This document shows, one piece after another, positions 1 to 8,642 of a stretch of DNA of 64,000 nt. The stretch spans positions 1 through 64,000 of the forward strand of contig JADJXQ010000002.1 of assembly GCA_016710335.1 (NCBI GenBank). The letters run 5' to 3'. Every line of letters starts with the position of its first letter. The first letter of the stretch is position 1. This DNA is from Rhodospirillales bacterium (lineage in GTDB: Bacteria; Pseudomonadota; Alphaproteobacteria; Rhodospirillales; Defluviicoccaceae). Below the pieces are notes generated by a model. That model was not told the DNA's origin and did no database searches. It saw only the letters and a program-made list of their open reading frames with translations. The translations under genes and the position numbers were made by a program.

Positions 1-1
1 T

Positions 2-226
2 TCGATCGCTGATATCGCATGCTACCCATGGATCCGCCCGTGGCGCCGGCAGAGGCAGAACCTGGAGGATCATCCCAACCTGAAGCGCTGGTTCGAGGCT
101 ATCGACGCCCGGCCGGCGGTGCAGCGCGGCCTCGCGGTTCCTGAGCCGGGCCCCGAGCTCAACCGCGATATGGACGAGGCCACGCGCTCGATCCTGTTCG
201 GCAATGGCCAATTTGCGAAACGGTGA
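2..226 (+). CDS. Glutathione S-transferase family protein, C-terminal fragment
   Basis: The window opens inside a reading frame that ends with a TGA at 224-226. The visible 74 residues look like the C-terminal all-alpha domain of a cytosolic glutathione S-transferase of the YfcG/YghU-like type: SIADIACYPW, then LKRWFEAIDARPAVQRGL, a pattern typical of the last helices of these enzymes. The N-terminal thioredoxin-like domain with the glutathione site lies outside the window, so activity and substrate cannot be judged. The assignment to the GST fold is fairly safe; the subfamily is inference. Confidence 0.75.
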   Translation, partial: SIADIACYPWIRPWRRQRQNLEDHPNLKRWFEAIDARPAVQRGLAVPEPGPELNRDMDEATRSILFGNGQFAKR

Positions 227-265
227 ACGAACATCCGCACCCGCGTCACCTGCCTCGTCGTCGTT

Positions 266-781
266 TTGCTGCCGGTGCTGCTGGCTGACGGGCGGGCGGC
301 GCCGGCCGCTGCTGCAGACGAAGGTGCGGGCGCGGCGAGCGCCGCTGCAGACGCCGCACGGTGTTCCGAACTGCGGAGTCAAGGCAATCTGACCCTGGCC
401 CTCTTTCACTGCACCCGCGCCGTCGCCTCCGGCCGCCTCGCCGGCGACGACTTGGCAGCGACCCTTAATTTGCGCGGCGGCATCTACCTGCAGGAGGGCG
501 CCTACGGCCGTGCCACCGACGACTTCAGCAAGGCGATCATTCTGAGGCCACGGGACGCCGCCGCGTTCAACCGGCGCGCCATGGCCTATCGCCGCCAGGG
601 AGAGAGCGCGCGGGCGATCGCGGACACGGAGCGGGCGCTGGAACTGAGCGATCCTGCCGAGGTGCGCCGCGTCCAGGCTTACCTCAGGTCACGGGGCCGC
701 TACGCCGGCCCACTGGACGGCGCTTACGGTCCCGCCACCCGCGCCGCCCTGCACGCCTGCATCCGGCAGCCCGACTGCTGA
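266..781 (+). CDS. Secreted TPR protein with C-terminal peptidoglycan-binding-like motif
   Basis: About 171 residues. The frame is open upstream to a stop at 224-226, and a hydrophobic stretch (TCLVVVLLPVLLADGRAAPA) begins before the TTG at 266. An export signal is therefore likely and the true start is uncertain: no ATG is available, and 266 is the first usable TTG. Residues of about 40-125 form TPR-like helices (AYGRATDDFSKAIILRP, then AYRRQGESARAIADTERAL). The last 40 residues (VQAYLRSRGRYAGPLDGAYG, PATRAAL) resemble a PG_binding_1 peptidoglycan-binding repeat. A periplasmic scaffold role is inferred. It lies convergent to smpB. Confidence 0.6.
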   Translation: MLPVLLADGRAAPAAAADEGAGAASAAADAARCSELRSQGNLTLALFHCTRAVASGRLAGDDLAATLNLRGGIYLQEGAYGRATDDFSKAIILRPRDAAAFNRRAMAYRRQGESARAIADTERALELSDPAEVRRVQAYLRSRGRYAGPLDGAYGPATRAALHACIRQPDC

Positions 782-808
782 AGAAGCGCCGCTGAGGAAG
801 CGCCCCCC

Positions 809-1285
809 TCACCGCCCCCGCAGCAGCCGCTGTTTCTGGCGTCCCCATTCGCGGTCTTTTTCGGTGGCGCGCTTGTCGTACTTGCGCTTGCCCTGGGCGA
901 CTGCCAATTGCACTTTGGCGAGGCCGCGATCGTTGAAATGTATGGCGAGCGGCACCAGGGTCATGCCCTTGCGGCGCACGGCGCCGAGCAGACGCTCGAT
1001 CTCGCGACGGTGCAGCAGCAGCTTGCGGGGGCGCTTCGGCTGGTGCCCAAAGTGCCGGGCGGCGTCGTACTCCGGGATGTGGGCATTGACGAGGTAGAGT
1101 TCCCGCCCGCGCGGTTCCGCATAGGCCTCGACGATCGAGGCGCGGCCGTGCCGCAGCGACTTGACCTCGGTGCCGGCGAGTATGATGCCGGCTTCGACGG
1201 TGTCCTCGATGGCGTACTCGTGGCGCGCCCGGCGGTTCTGGGCGACGATGTTGCCGGCGGTGAGCCCCTTCTTTTTTTGCGTCAT
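809..1285 (-). CDS. smpB: SsrA-binding protein SmpB
   Basis: 158 residues, the usual SmpB length. SmpB binds tmRNA and brings it to stalled ribosomes for trans-translation. The sequence shows the characteristic order: NIVAQNRRARHEYAIEDTVE near the start, GTEVKSLRHGRASIVEAYA in the OB-fold core, then the basic tail GKRKYDKRATEKDREWGRQK, which acts in the decoding centre. The start at 1285 (MTQKKKG) is chosen over a frame extended to 1486, because the extension has no family similarity and overlaps dapA. It lies directly downstream of dapA on the same strand and is probably co-transcribed with it. Confidence 0.95.
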   Translation of the reverse strand: MTQKKKGLTAGNIVAQNRRARHEYAIEDTVEAGIILAGTEVKSLRHGRASIVEAYAEPRGRELYLVNAHIPEYDAARHFGHQPKRPRKLLLHRREIERLLGAVRRKGMTLVPLAIHFNDRGLAKVQLAVAQGKRKYDKRATEKDREWGRQKQRLLRGR

Positions 1286-1328
1286 CGAGTGCTTACAGAA
1301 GTGCGGTTCCGAGTGAACGGGCGCGGCA

Positions 1329-2204
1329 TCAGTTGAGGACGCCGGCCGACCGCATCGCTCCCTGAACCTTCTGCTTGCTGGCCTCGCCGATACCGACAAG
1401 CGGCAGCCGCACGTCGGCGGCGCACTTGCCGAGCAGACTGACGGCGTACTTGACCGGCGACGGGCTGGTTTCGCAGAACAACGCATCGTGCAGCGGCATC
1501 AGGCGGTCGCTCAGCGTCGCCGCCTCCCCCAGGTCGCCGGCTCGCCAGGCGCGGTGCATCTCGGCGCACAGCGCCGGCGCGACATTGGCGGTGACCGAGA
1601 TGCAGCCGTGGCCGCCGCCCGCCAGGAACGGCAACGTCGTGCCGTCCTCGCCGGACAGCTGACAGAACTCCGAGCCAATTGCCAGCCGGGTGCGGATCGG
1701 GCGGGCGAGATCCTGGGTGGCGTCCTTGACGCCGACGATGTTGGGAAGCTCGGCAAGGCGCGCCATCGTCGCAACGCTCATATCGATCACGCAGCGGCCC
1801 GGAATGTTGTAGATGATGATCGGAATGGCGACGGCGTCTTGGATCGCCTTGTAGTGCTGGAACAAGCCTTCCTGGGTTGGCTTGTTGTAGTAGGGCGTCA
1901 CCACCAGCGCCGCGTCGGCGCCGGCTTCCTTGGCGTGACGGGTGAGGTCGATGGCCTCCGTGGTCGAGTTGGAGCCGGTGCCGGCGATGACCGGCAGGCG
2001 GCCGGCGACCGTCTCGATACACAACTCGACGACCCGCTTGTGCTCTTCGTGGGACAGGGACGGCGACTCGCCCGTGGTTCCGCAGGGCACGATGCCGTCG
2101 GTGCCCTGCTCCACGTGCCATTCGATCAGATCGCGGTAGGCGCTCTCGTCGACGGCGCCGTTCTCGAACGGCGTGATCAGGGCGACGAACGATCCCTGGA
2201 ACAT
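1329..2204 (-). CDS. dapA: 4-hydroxy-tetrahydrodipicolinate synthase
   Basis: 291 residues, normal for DapA. It condenses pyruvate with aspartate semialdehyde at the entry to lysine and diaminopimelate synthesis. Visible signatures are FVALITPFENGAVDE at the N-terminus, GTTGESPSLSHEEH (substrate loop), YYNKPTQEGLFQHY, IIIYNIPGRC with the catalytic tyrosine, and NIVGVKDAT with the Schiff-base lysine. The start at 2204 follows an AGGAG ribosome-binding site 7-8 bases upstream; a longer frame to 2294 is not needed. smpB follows on the same strand. Upstream lies a palindrome- and repeat-rich divergent region shared with the transglycosylase gene. Confidence 0.96.
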   Translation of the reverse strand: MFQGSFVALITPFENGAVDESAYRDLIEWHVEQGTDGIVPCGTTGESPSLSHEEHKRVVELCIETVAGRLPVIAGTGSNSTTEAIDLTRHAKEAGADAALVVTPYYNKPTQEGLFQHYKAIQDAVAIPIIIYNIPGRCVIDMSVATMARLAELPNIVGVKDATQDLARPIRTRLAIGSEFCQLSGEDGTTLPFLAGGGHGCISVTANVAPALCAEMHRAWRAGDLGEAATLSDRLMPLHDALFCETSPSPVKYAVSLLGKCAADVRLPLVGIGEASKQKVQGAMRSAGVLN

Positions 2205-2310
2205 GATGTTTCTCCTTCTGGCCGTTCGACACATTCGCCCACCCATGAGAGGCGGCAAGGCGGGCGGCACAGCCGGACGATAGCCCGCTCGCACCGGCTT
2301 TGCAATTCAC

Positions 2311-2357
2311 CGTGCGAGGGCCACGTGCGAGACCCCCGTGCGAGGGCCCTGTGCGAA
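2311..2357. repeat. Four 13-bp tandem repeats (CGTGCGAG core)
   Basis: CGTGCGAG occurs at 2311, 2324 and 2337, with a degenerate TGTGCGAA at 2350: a strict 13-bp period. Looser GTGCAGG copies follow to about 2405. The array sits in the intergenic space between the divergent dapA and transglycosylase genes. A protein-binding array is possible; it is too short and has no spacer variation of the CRISPR kind. Confidence 0.6.
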
Positions 2358-2403
2358 GGGTTGCAGCGCACGCCGTGCAGGCCCTTGCAGTTGACCCCGT
2401 GCA

Positions 2404-2431
2404 GGAAGTTGCCCGAGATCGGGCAACTTCC
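2404..2431. promoter_or_regulatory. 28-bp perfect palindrome upstream of the transglycosylase gene
   Basis: GGAAGTTGCCCGA (2404-2416) and TCGGGCAACTTCC (2419-2431) are exact reverse complements separated by GA. It ends about 70 bases before the ATG at 2503 and lies between divergent genes. It could be an operator or a leader hairpin. No T-tract follows, so a classical terminator for either gene is unlikely. Confidence 0.6.
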
Positions 2432-2502
2432 TAGAATGCCGGATCAACCGCCCAGGCGGATCGGCTTGCGCAGGTGTTGCGCCGAAACCGCGACTAGTCT
2501 GG

Positions 2503-4527
2503 ATGTGGCACGCTCAACAAATGGTGGCATCGGTGTCGTTGATCTCGGTCCTCCGCGTTCTGTTCTGCCTGGTGGTGATCACGTTGGCTTCGGACTCTTC
2601 AGCCCAGGCGGCCGACGGTCGGCTAGGAGGTCCGGGGACGCCGGAGATCGCCACCGCGCGGGCCGCCTTCCAGGCCGTCGATCGCGGCGACTGGGAGGAA
2701 GCCCGTCGTCTCTCCCAACGCGCCCGCGATCCGGTCCTCAGAACATTGATCACCTGGTTCGATTACGCTCGCCACGACACCGAGGCGAGCTTTGCGGACA
2801 TCTCCCGTTTCCTCGCGGAGCATCCGGAATGGCCCCAGCGCGTCTTGCGCCGGCGCGCCGAAGAATCAATTTCGCCCGCGGAGCCGTACGAGTCCGTGCG
2901 CGCGTGGTTCGGCGAGCATACGCCCGACACCGCCAACGGCAGCATTCGCTTGGCGCTTGCCCTGCTCGCGATCGGCGATGACGTTGAAGCCAATGAGGTC
3001 GCCCGCAAAGGCTGGCTGAACGCCTCGTTCGGCGCCAAGGAAGAGGAAGAGTTCCTGACCTTTTTGGGCCACTTGTTGTCGCCGGAAGACTATCGCGCTC
3101 GCCTCGACTTTCTGTTGTGGCGCGGGCGCGAGCCGGAGGCCCTGCGGCTGCTTCCCAAGGTCGATCCGGGCCAGCGGGCGCTGGCGGTGGCGCGGTTGCG
3201 GCTGCGCGAGATGGACAACGGCGTTGACGGCGCTGTCAACGCGGTGCCAGCGCATCTCCGCAATGATCCCGGACTGGTTTACGAACGCCTGCGCTGGCGG
3301 CGCAAGAAGGAGCGTGACGTCGACGCCCGTGCCCTGCTTCGTGACTACGGCCCGATCACAGGCGCCGACCCGGACCGCTTCTGGATCGAACGCAACATCC
3401 TGGCGCGGCGTGCCCTGGCCGAGGGCCTCGAGCAACAGGCCTACACCATCGCCTCCCAGCACGGAGCGACCAGCGGCATGGCTTTCGCCGAGGGCGAGTG
3501 GCTGGCGGGATGGATCGCGCTTCGCTACCTGCAAGATGCCAAGCGGGCGTACACCCACTTCGCGACCATGTACGACGGCGTCAACTATCCGATCAGCAGC
3601 GCCCGCGCCGCCTACTGGACGGCTCGCGCCGCCGAGGCCCGCAACAACAACCAAGCGGCCAAGGAATGGCTGGCCAAAGCCGCCCGGCATCCAACCACGT
3701 TCTATGGGCAGCTTGCGGCGCAGCGACTGAAGCCCGGCGCCGCGCTGCAACTGCCGCGCAGCCCCGAGCCGAGCGCGGAAGAGGCCGAGGCGTTCGCGCA
3801 GCATGAGGTGACACGAGCGGTGCGCATTCTCGCGGCCATCGGCGAGCAGTCGCGGCTGTGGCCGTTCCTCGACCACCTTGCCGATCTGAACGACTCCGGC
3901 GGTTGGACGGCGATGGCGGCCGGACTCGCCACCGAGAGCGGGCGGCCGGACGTGGCCATCGCTATCGCGAAGCGGGCGGTACGCCTCGAGAACATGCTGA
4001 TCGAACAGGGCTATCCTGCCGTGCCGGTGCCGCGGGTGCTCAGCGGCGTCCCTCACGACGTCGAGCCGCCGCTGGTGCTCGCCATCATCCGCCAGGAAAG
4101 CGCCTACAGGTCGGACGCGATCAGTCACGCCGGCGCCCGCGGCCTCATGCAATTGATGCCGGCGACCGCCAAGGTGGTCGCCCAGAAGCTGGATCTGCCA
4201 TTTTCGGAAACCCGTTTGAGCCTCGACCCGCAGTACAATCTGATCCTGGGTCAGGCCTACATGAGCCGCATGCTGGACCGCTTCGACGGCTCTTACGTTT
4301 TGTCGCTGGCCGCCTACAATGCCGGACCCACCCGTTCGAATCAGTGGGTGCAGGATTACGGCGATCCGCGCGTCAGCGTCGACCGGGCCGTGGACTGGGT
4401 CGAGCTGATCCCGTTCGGCGAGACCCGCAACTACGTCCAGCGCACCCTTGAACACCTGCAGGTTTACCGCAGACTGCTGAACGGCCCCGACACGCCGATC
4501 TCGCTAGAAGGCGACCTGCAGCGCTGA
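2503..4527 (+). CDS. Soluble lytic murein transglycosylase (Slt70-like)
   Basis: 674 residues, close to Slt70. It cleaves the MurNAc-GlcNAc bond of peptidoglycan in the periplasm to give 1,6-anhydro ends. The N-terminus has a signal peptide (VSLISVLRVLFCLVVITLA, then SSAQA). It is followed by about 450 residues of alpha-superhelix (repeated ARAAYWTARAAEARNNNQAA-type helices) and a C-terminal SLT domain. The catalytic glutamate is in LAIIRQESAYRSDAISHAGA near residue 532, followed by RGLMQLMPATA and YNLILGQAYMSRML with AAYNAGP. The start could be 2503 or the second ATG at 2521. The gene diverges from dapA. Confidence 0.93.
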   Translation: MWHAQQMVASVSLISVLRVLFCLVVITLASDSSAQAADGRLGGPGTPEIATARAAFQAVDRGDWEEARRLSQRARDPVLRTLITWFDYARHDTEASFADISRFLAEHPEWPQRVLRRRAEESISPAEPYESVRAWFGEHTPDTANGSIRLALALLAIGDDVEANEVARKGWLNASFGAKEEEEFLTFLGHLLSPEDYRARLDFLLWRGREPEALRLLPKVDPGQRALAVARLRLREMDNGVDGAVNAVPAHLRNDPGLVYERLRWRRKKERDVDARALLRDYGPITGADPDRFWIERNILARRALAEGLEQQAYTIASQHGATSGMAFAEGEWLAGWIALRYLQDAKRAYTHFATMYDGVNYPISSARAAYWTARAAEARNNNQAAKEWLAKAARHPTTFYGQLAAQRLKPGAALQLPRSPEPSAEEAEAFAQHEVTRAVRILAAIGEQSRLWPFLDHLADLNDSGGWTAMAAGLATESGRPDVAIAIAKRAVRLENMLIEQGYPAVPVPRVLSGVPHDVEPPLVLAIIRQESAYRSDAISHAGARGLMQLMPATAKVVAQKLDLPFSETRLSLDPQYNLILGQAYMSRMLDRFDGSYVLSLAAYNAGPTRSNQWVQDYGDPRVSVDRAVDWVELIPFGETRNYVQRTLEHLQVYRRLLNGPDTPISLEGDLQR

Positions 4528-4591
4528 ATGGAAGCAGAATCTCCAAGCACAGCAGAAGCGGTCCATGCAGAGGCCGCCCGGGAGGGTTACC

Positions 4592-5290
4592 ATGCCAGCT
4601 GACGTTGCAGCGAAGACACTGACGGATGTCGAGGTCTGCGTCTTCGACGCGTATGGCACGTTGTTCGATCTGTCGGCGGCGGCGGAGCGTTGCCGTGACG
4701 TACTGGGCGAACGGGTTGACCGGCTGGCGACGATCTGGCGCACCAAGCAGATCGAGTACACGTGGCTCCGAAGCCTGCGCGGAGACTATGTGGATTTCTG
4801 GCATGTGACCGGCCAAGCCTTGGACTACGCCCTGCTTGCCCTCAACATCGTCGACAATGCGCTACGCACACGGCTGATGGAGCTGTATTTCGTGCTCGAC
4901 GCTTACCCGGAGGCAGCCGATGTACTGCGCATCCTGAAGGCTGCCGGCGTGAAGACCGGCATCCTCTCAAACGGCTCGCCTAGCATGCTGGTCGCGGCGG
5001 TGCGGCGGAGCAGCTTTGAAAGCCTGCTCGGGCCGATCATGTCGGCCGACGAGGTCAAGATCTACAAGCCCCATCCGAGCGTCTATCAGCTTGCCGTCGA
5101 CCGCATGCGGACGCCGGCGGAGCGCATCTGCTTTCTCTCCTCCAACGCCTGGGACGCCACCGGTGCCGCCAACTTCGGCTTCCGTGTCGTCTGGATCAAC
5201 CGGCTGGGCGCCCCCCCGGAACAGCTCCCGGGCGCACCCGAGGCGGAGATCGGGTCGCTCGCCGACCTTCCGGCGCTGCTCGGCCGATGA
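4592..5290 (+). CDS. Haloacid dehalogenase type II (HAD superfamily)
   Basis: 232 residues. Haloacid dehalogenases of this class hydrolyse 2-haloalkanoates through an aspartyl intermediate. Motif I is VCVFDAYGTLFDL with the nucleophilic aspartate. Then come TKQIEYTWLRSLRGDYVDFW (typical of type II enzymes), motif II in GILSNGSPSML, a conserved lysine in DEVKIYKPHPSVYQ, and motif III in ICFLSSNAWDATGAANFGF. The start at 4592 is preferred because GGAGGG lies seven bases upstream; an earlier ATG at 4565 is poorly placed. The stop overlaps the next gene by four bases (ATGA), so the two are probably translationally coupled. The natural substrate may differ from haloacids. Confidence 0.9.
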   Translation: MPADVAAKTLTDVEVCVFDAYGTLFDLSAAAERCRDVLGERVDRLATIWRTKQIEYTWLRSLRGDYVDFWHVTGQALDYALLALNIVDNALRTRLMELYFVLDAYPEAADVLRILKAAGVKTGILSNGSPSMLVAAVRRSSFESLLGPIMSADEVKIYKPHPSVYQLAVDRMRTPAERICFLSSNAWDATGAANFGFRVVWINRLGAPPEQLPGAPEAEIGSLADLPALLGR

Positions 5291-6396
5291 CGACGGGCGG
5301 GCAAGCGCAACCGCCGCATATGGAGTCAGATCGTCGGCTCCCGGACATCGCCGACATCGAAGACGCAGCACGGCGGCTCGTGGGAGTGGTCGTCGAGACG
5401 CCACTCCTCGAATCGGATACGCTCAACGACCGGCTCGGCGGGCGCCTCCTGGTCAAGGCCGAGTCATTGCAGCGTACCGGATCGTTCAAGCTGCGAGGCG
5501 CCTTCAACCGCATCTGCCGGCTCACGCACGCAGAAAGACGCCGCGGCGTCGTCGGCTACTCCTCCGGCAATCACGCTCAGGGCGTCGCCGCAGCGGCGGC
5601 GCTGGTGGGCGTGCCGGCGCTGATCGTCATGCCCGCCGATGCGCCGGCGGCGAAGATCGCCGGCACGCGTAACCGGGGCGCCGAGGTGGTGCTTTACGAC
5701 CGCGAGACCCAAAGCCGCGAGGCGATCGCCGAACGTCTGGCCGCTGAGCGGGGCGCGGTGCTGGTGCGGCCTTATGACGATCCGGATGTGATCGCGGGCC
5801 AGGGCACGGTCGGGATCGAGGTCGCGGCTCAGGCCGCGCGCCTCGGGGCGGAGTTGGATGTGGTGCTGGCGCCGTGCAGCGGCGGCGGCCTCACCGCCGG
5901 AATCGCCATTGCCTTCGCAGTGAAGTCGCCGACAACCTCGGTGATGCCGGTCGAGCCCGCGGGGTTCAACGATACGGCGCGCTCGCTGGCCGCAGGTCAC
6001 CGCGTAGGCATTCTCCCCGGCGGCCGGACGCTGTGCGACGCGCTCCAGGCGGCGGAGCCGGGGGCGCTGACCTTCGCCATCAACCGGCGCCTGATCGGCC
6101 GCGGTCTGGCGGTCGATGATCTGCAAACGGCCGCCGCCGTGGCGGCGGCGTTCCACCATTTCAAGCTGGTGGTGGAGCCGAGCGGCGCAGTGGCGCTCGC
6201 CGCAGCCCTGTTTGGCGCTGTCGAGGTCCGCGGCCGGACGGTTGCGGTGATCTGCTCCGGCGGCAACGTGGACGCAGATGCATTCGTGCGTATCCTCGCG
6301 GAGGCGAACTCCGGCGGGCAAGAGATGGATCCGCCCCGCCGCGACGAGGGTGGGTTGCATGATCAGATTCGCCGCCGCCGCGTTGAAGAAAACTAG
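5287..6396 (+). CDS. Threonine/serine dehydratase, PLP-dependent fold type II
   Basis: 369 residues without an ACT domain, so closer to catabolic or biodegradative threonine dehydratase than to full-length IlvA. The PLP lysine is in LQRTGSFKLRGAFNRI. A substrate-binding SSGNHAQGVAAAA and the glycine-rich phosphate loop PCSGGGLTAGIA follow, then VEPSGAVALAA and ICSGGNVD near the C-terminus. It deaminates threonine or serine to 2-oxoacids; a related activity such as serine or hydroxyaspartate lyase cannot be excluded. The start ATG overlaps the stop of the HAD gene, suggesting one operon. Confidence 0.88.
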   Translation: MTTGGQAQPPHMESDRRLPDIADIEDAARRLVGVVVETPLLESDTLNDRLGGRLLVKAESLQRTGSFKLRGAFNRICRLTHAERRRGVVGYSSGNHAQGVAAAAALVGVPALIVMPADAPAAKIAGTRNRGAEVVLYDRETQSREAIAERLAAERGAVLVRPYDDPDVIAGQGTVGIEVAAQAARLGAELDVVLAPCSGGGLTAGIAIAFAVKSPTTSVMPVEPAGFNDTARSLAAGHRVGILPGGRTLCDALQAAEPGALTFAINRRLIGRGLAVDDLQTAAAVAAAFHHFKLVVEPSGAVALAAALFGAVEVRGRTVAVICSGGNVDADAFVRILAEANSGGQEMDPPRRDEGGLHDQIRRRRVEEN

Positions 6397-7031
6397 ACTG
6401 CGAAACACTCGCCGCCCGGCTCACCCGACTTCAATGCATCCGAACAGGACCTCGCCGAAACCGGATGCGAGCGCTCCTCCGCCCGCGACCCTCAGACTGA
6501 AGCAACGGCAGAGAAGGAGCCAACGCTCGGGCCGGCAACCGAGCGCAAATAGCGGGAGAGGGGATGCCGTGGCCAGCGTCTGATCGCGGGTTGAGACATC
6601 GGTTCAAAAAGTGGCGGCGATCTTGGCCCTCCCTTTCATTAGGTCTCGCTCCCGGCCCATAGACTTCTCCCAAGAACTGACAGCCGTGCCACTGATCGCT
6701 CTGCTCGAACGACCGGGCGTGATTTCGGTTCGGATAGTCCTGTGTCCAGCACCACCGAAGCTGGGGGGCGCTATGCACGAGTCCGTCAGCGAAATACCGG
6801 ATCGGCCGACTGCGCCCCACCAGACTTAACTGCGGCTAATCGGATCTGTCCCCACGAGCGAGCCGGTTCGGGCTAACGAATAGGGGCGCCTCGTCACCCT
6901 CCGTAACTGCCTCGGTGCCTGCGGCCGGTCGTCCCCCGACTGGCTGTACCCTGTGCGGAATGCGGACTAAGATCGGTAGATGCGGTGAGCCCGAGGGCGA
7001 TCCATGTTTGCCAGACGAGGAGAACCAGACC
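6397..7031. other. Intergenic stretch with no convincing gene
   Basis: About 635 bases between the dehydratase and the PHA synthase-like gene. Short open frames here (for example 6611-6829) have no recognisable protein character. A 7-bp stem, CGCTCGG at 6524-6530 and CCGAGCG at 6539-6545 with an 8-base loop, lies 130 bases past the dehydratase stop but lacks a T-tract. The leader of the next gene ends with a strong GACGAGGAG ribosome-binding site at about 7014-7022. No RNA gene was recognised. Confidence 0.4.
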
Positions 7032-8516
7032 ATGGGCACGCTGGCCGTGAGCGCGCAGGAACTGGCAAGCAGCTGGTGGCATTATGTGATTTCGTTGAAC
7101 CGGGCACTCGAACGTGAACGGGCGGAGGTCGAGGACAGCTTCATGATCGCCGCCGACATTGCCTTCAACGCGGCGGCGAAGAATCCACTCAGCTGGAGCG
7201 AACTGTTCCAGGTGGCTCAGCACAGCCAGTCACTGTTCAGCCGGGGCATTATGGCCGACCAGGAACAGTTGTCGAAGTTCCTATGGGATCAGGTCGAGGA
7301 CATCTTGAAGGCAACCAACAACACCTTTCTCGACAGCGAGGGCGAGACCCTCGAACAATACATTCGGCGACAGGGCGACGTGATGTCGGCGGTCGCCGAC
7401 TTCAACGTGCAGATCGAAAAGATCAAAGACGAGTTCGGCTTCCATTTCAACACGCCGGGCTACGAACTCATCGCCGAGACGCCGTCGTTCCTGATGTACC
7501 AAGTGCTCCCCAACAAACAGGGGGTCACGGTGCGCAGTGACCTGAAGCCGATGCTTCTCGTTCCGCCCTATATGTTGGGCGTCAACATCCTGGCGTTTCT
7601 GCCGCTCGAGAACAAAAGCTACGCCCATGCTTTCGCCAACGACGGCATCCCGACCTACGTGCGGGTGGTCAAAGACATCTGGGAAACCGAAGCGGTGCAG
7701 ACGATGACCCCAGAAGACGACTGCTCGCAGACGGCGGATCTCTGCCGCAAGCTGGTCGAGCGGCATGGCCAGAAGACAACCCTGAACGGCACCTGCCAGG
7801 GCGGCTACATCTGCTTGAAGAATCTTCTTTCCGGGACCCTGACAGGCGTTTGCGACACCCTGATCTCCAACGTGACCCCGGTCGACGGGACCCATTCCAA
7901 GGCGATCAGCGGGATGCCGCAACTGCACAGCAACTTCGTCCTGTCGCCGATGCCCAACGGCAACATGGTCGCCAACGGCTACCTGTTGTCGCTCGGGATG
8001 CGCTTCGTCGCCATCGACCGGGAGACCCCGCTGATCACCGTGCTCAATCTGGCGAAACTGCAGAGCGCGACCAAGGGCAATCCCGGCAAGACACCGGCCG
8101 CACTATACCGCTGGCTGCGCAAGGAACGGGTCCATCTGCCGCCGGCGACCGCCGACATGAGTTCTATCAGCTTCCAGCAACCGATCACCGAGGACGGCAC
8201 CCTGCCGGTCAAGTTGTTCGGCAAACCGCTCAACATCCGCGACCTCGCCGGGCTCGGGGTCAAGTGGTACCAGAACTACGCAACGAAGGACGATCTGGTC
8301 ACTCCGCCATGCGCCACCGCCGGCAACAGATTTCTTGATGCTACCGATGTGATCGAGACGGTGGCGTTGCCGGGCGGGCACGTAGCAATCCTGACCAGCC
8401 CCTATAGCAAGAGCGCACCGGTCAACGGCGTCTTTACCGATGCCATGGGCAAGAGCGCCCGGGGGCCCGTAAAGTTTCAATTGGACATGTCAAAATCCGC
8501 TGCGGGACCGGCTTAA
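7032..8516 (+). CDS. Polyhydroxyalkanoate synthase-like alpha/beta hydrolase (PhaC-like)
   Basis: 494 residues. PhaC enzymes polymerise hydroxyacyl-CoA into storage polyester. The protein has the lipase-box-like GTCQGG with the catalytic cysteine near residue 255, an aspartate in NYATKDDLVTPP and a histidine in LPGGHVAIL, matching the Cys-Asp-His triad. LLVPPYMLGVNILAFLP corresponds to the oxyanion region. It is shorter and more divergent than canonical class I PhaC. The start at 7032 has GAGGAG upstream; a frame extending to 6915 is unlikely. It heads a same-strand cluster with MaoC-Pta, AckA and FabI, suggesting a link between acyl-CoA/acetyl-phosphate turnover and polymer storage. Confidence 0.85.
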   Translation: MGTLAVSAQELASSWWHYVISLNRALERERAEVEDSFMIAADIAFNAAAKNPLSWSELFQVAQHSQSLFSRGIMADQEQLSKFLWDQVEDILKATNNTFLDSEGETLEQYIRRQGDVMSAVADFNVQIEKIKDEFGFHFNTPGYELIAETPSFLMYQVLPNKQGVTVRSDLKPMLLVPPYMLGVNILAFLPLENKSYAHAFANDGIPTYVRVVKDIWETEAVQTMTPEDDCSQTADLCRKLVERHGQKTTLNGTCQGGYICLKNLLSGTLTGVCDTLISNVTPVDGTHSKAISGMPQLHSNFVLSPMPNGNMVANGYLLSLGMRFVAIDRETPLITVLNLAKLQSATKGNPGKTPAALYRWLRKERVHLPPATADMSSISFQQPITEDGTLPVKLFGKPLNIRDLAGLGVKWYQNYATKDDLVTPPCATAGNRFLDATDVIETVALPGGHVAILTSPYSKSAPVNGVFTDAMGKSARGPVKFQLDMSKSAAGPA

Positions 8517-8642
8517 CGCTTTGGACCCCACGGTCAGGCCGCGCACGGGCGCGCCTGGCGGCCACGAGGCGAGCGCGAGCCGCTCCAGCACTTGACACAC
8601 GCGCGACGATGCGTCGGCGCGGGCACGGGGAAGGTGCATTCG

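Noticed and set aside
2311..2405. Repeat array as a possible CRISPR
   Set aside because: Units are 13 bp with no unique spacers and there are no cas genes; simple tandem repeats.
1488..2981. 497-codon plus-strand frame across dapA and into the transglycosylase gene
   Set aside because: Shadow of dapA on the opposite strand; Arg/Gly-rich without any domain, produced by high GC content.
6611..6829. 72-codon plus-strand frame as a gene
   Set aside because: No ribosome-binding site, no recognisable sequence features, and ordinary length for a chance frame at this GC content.
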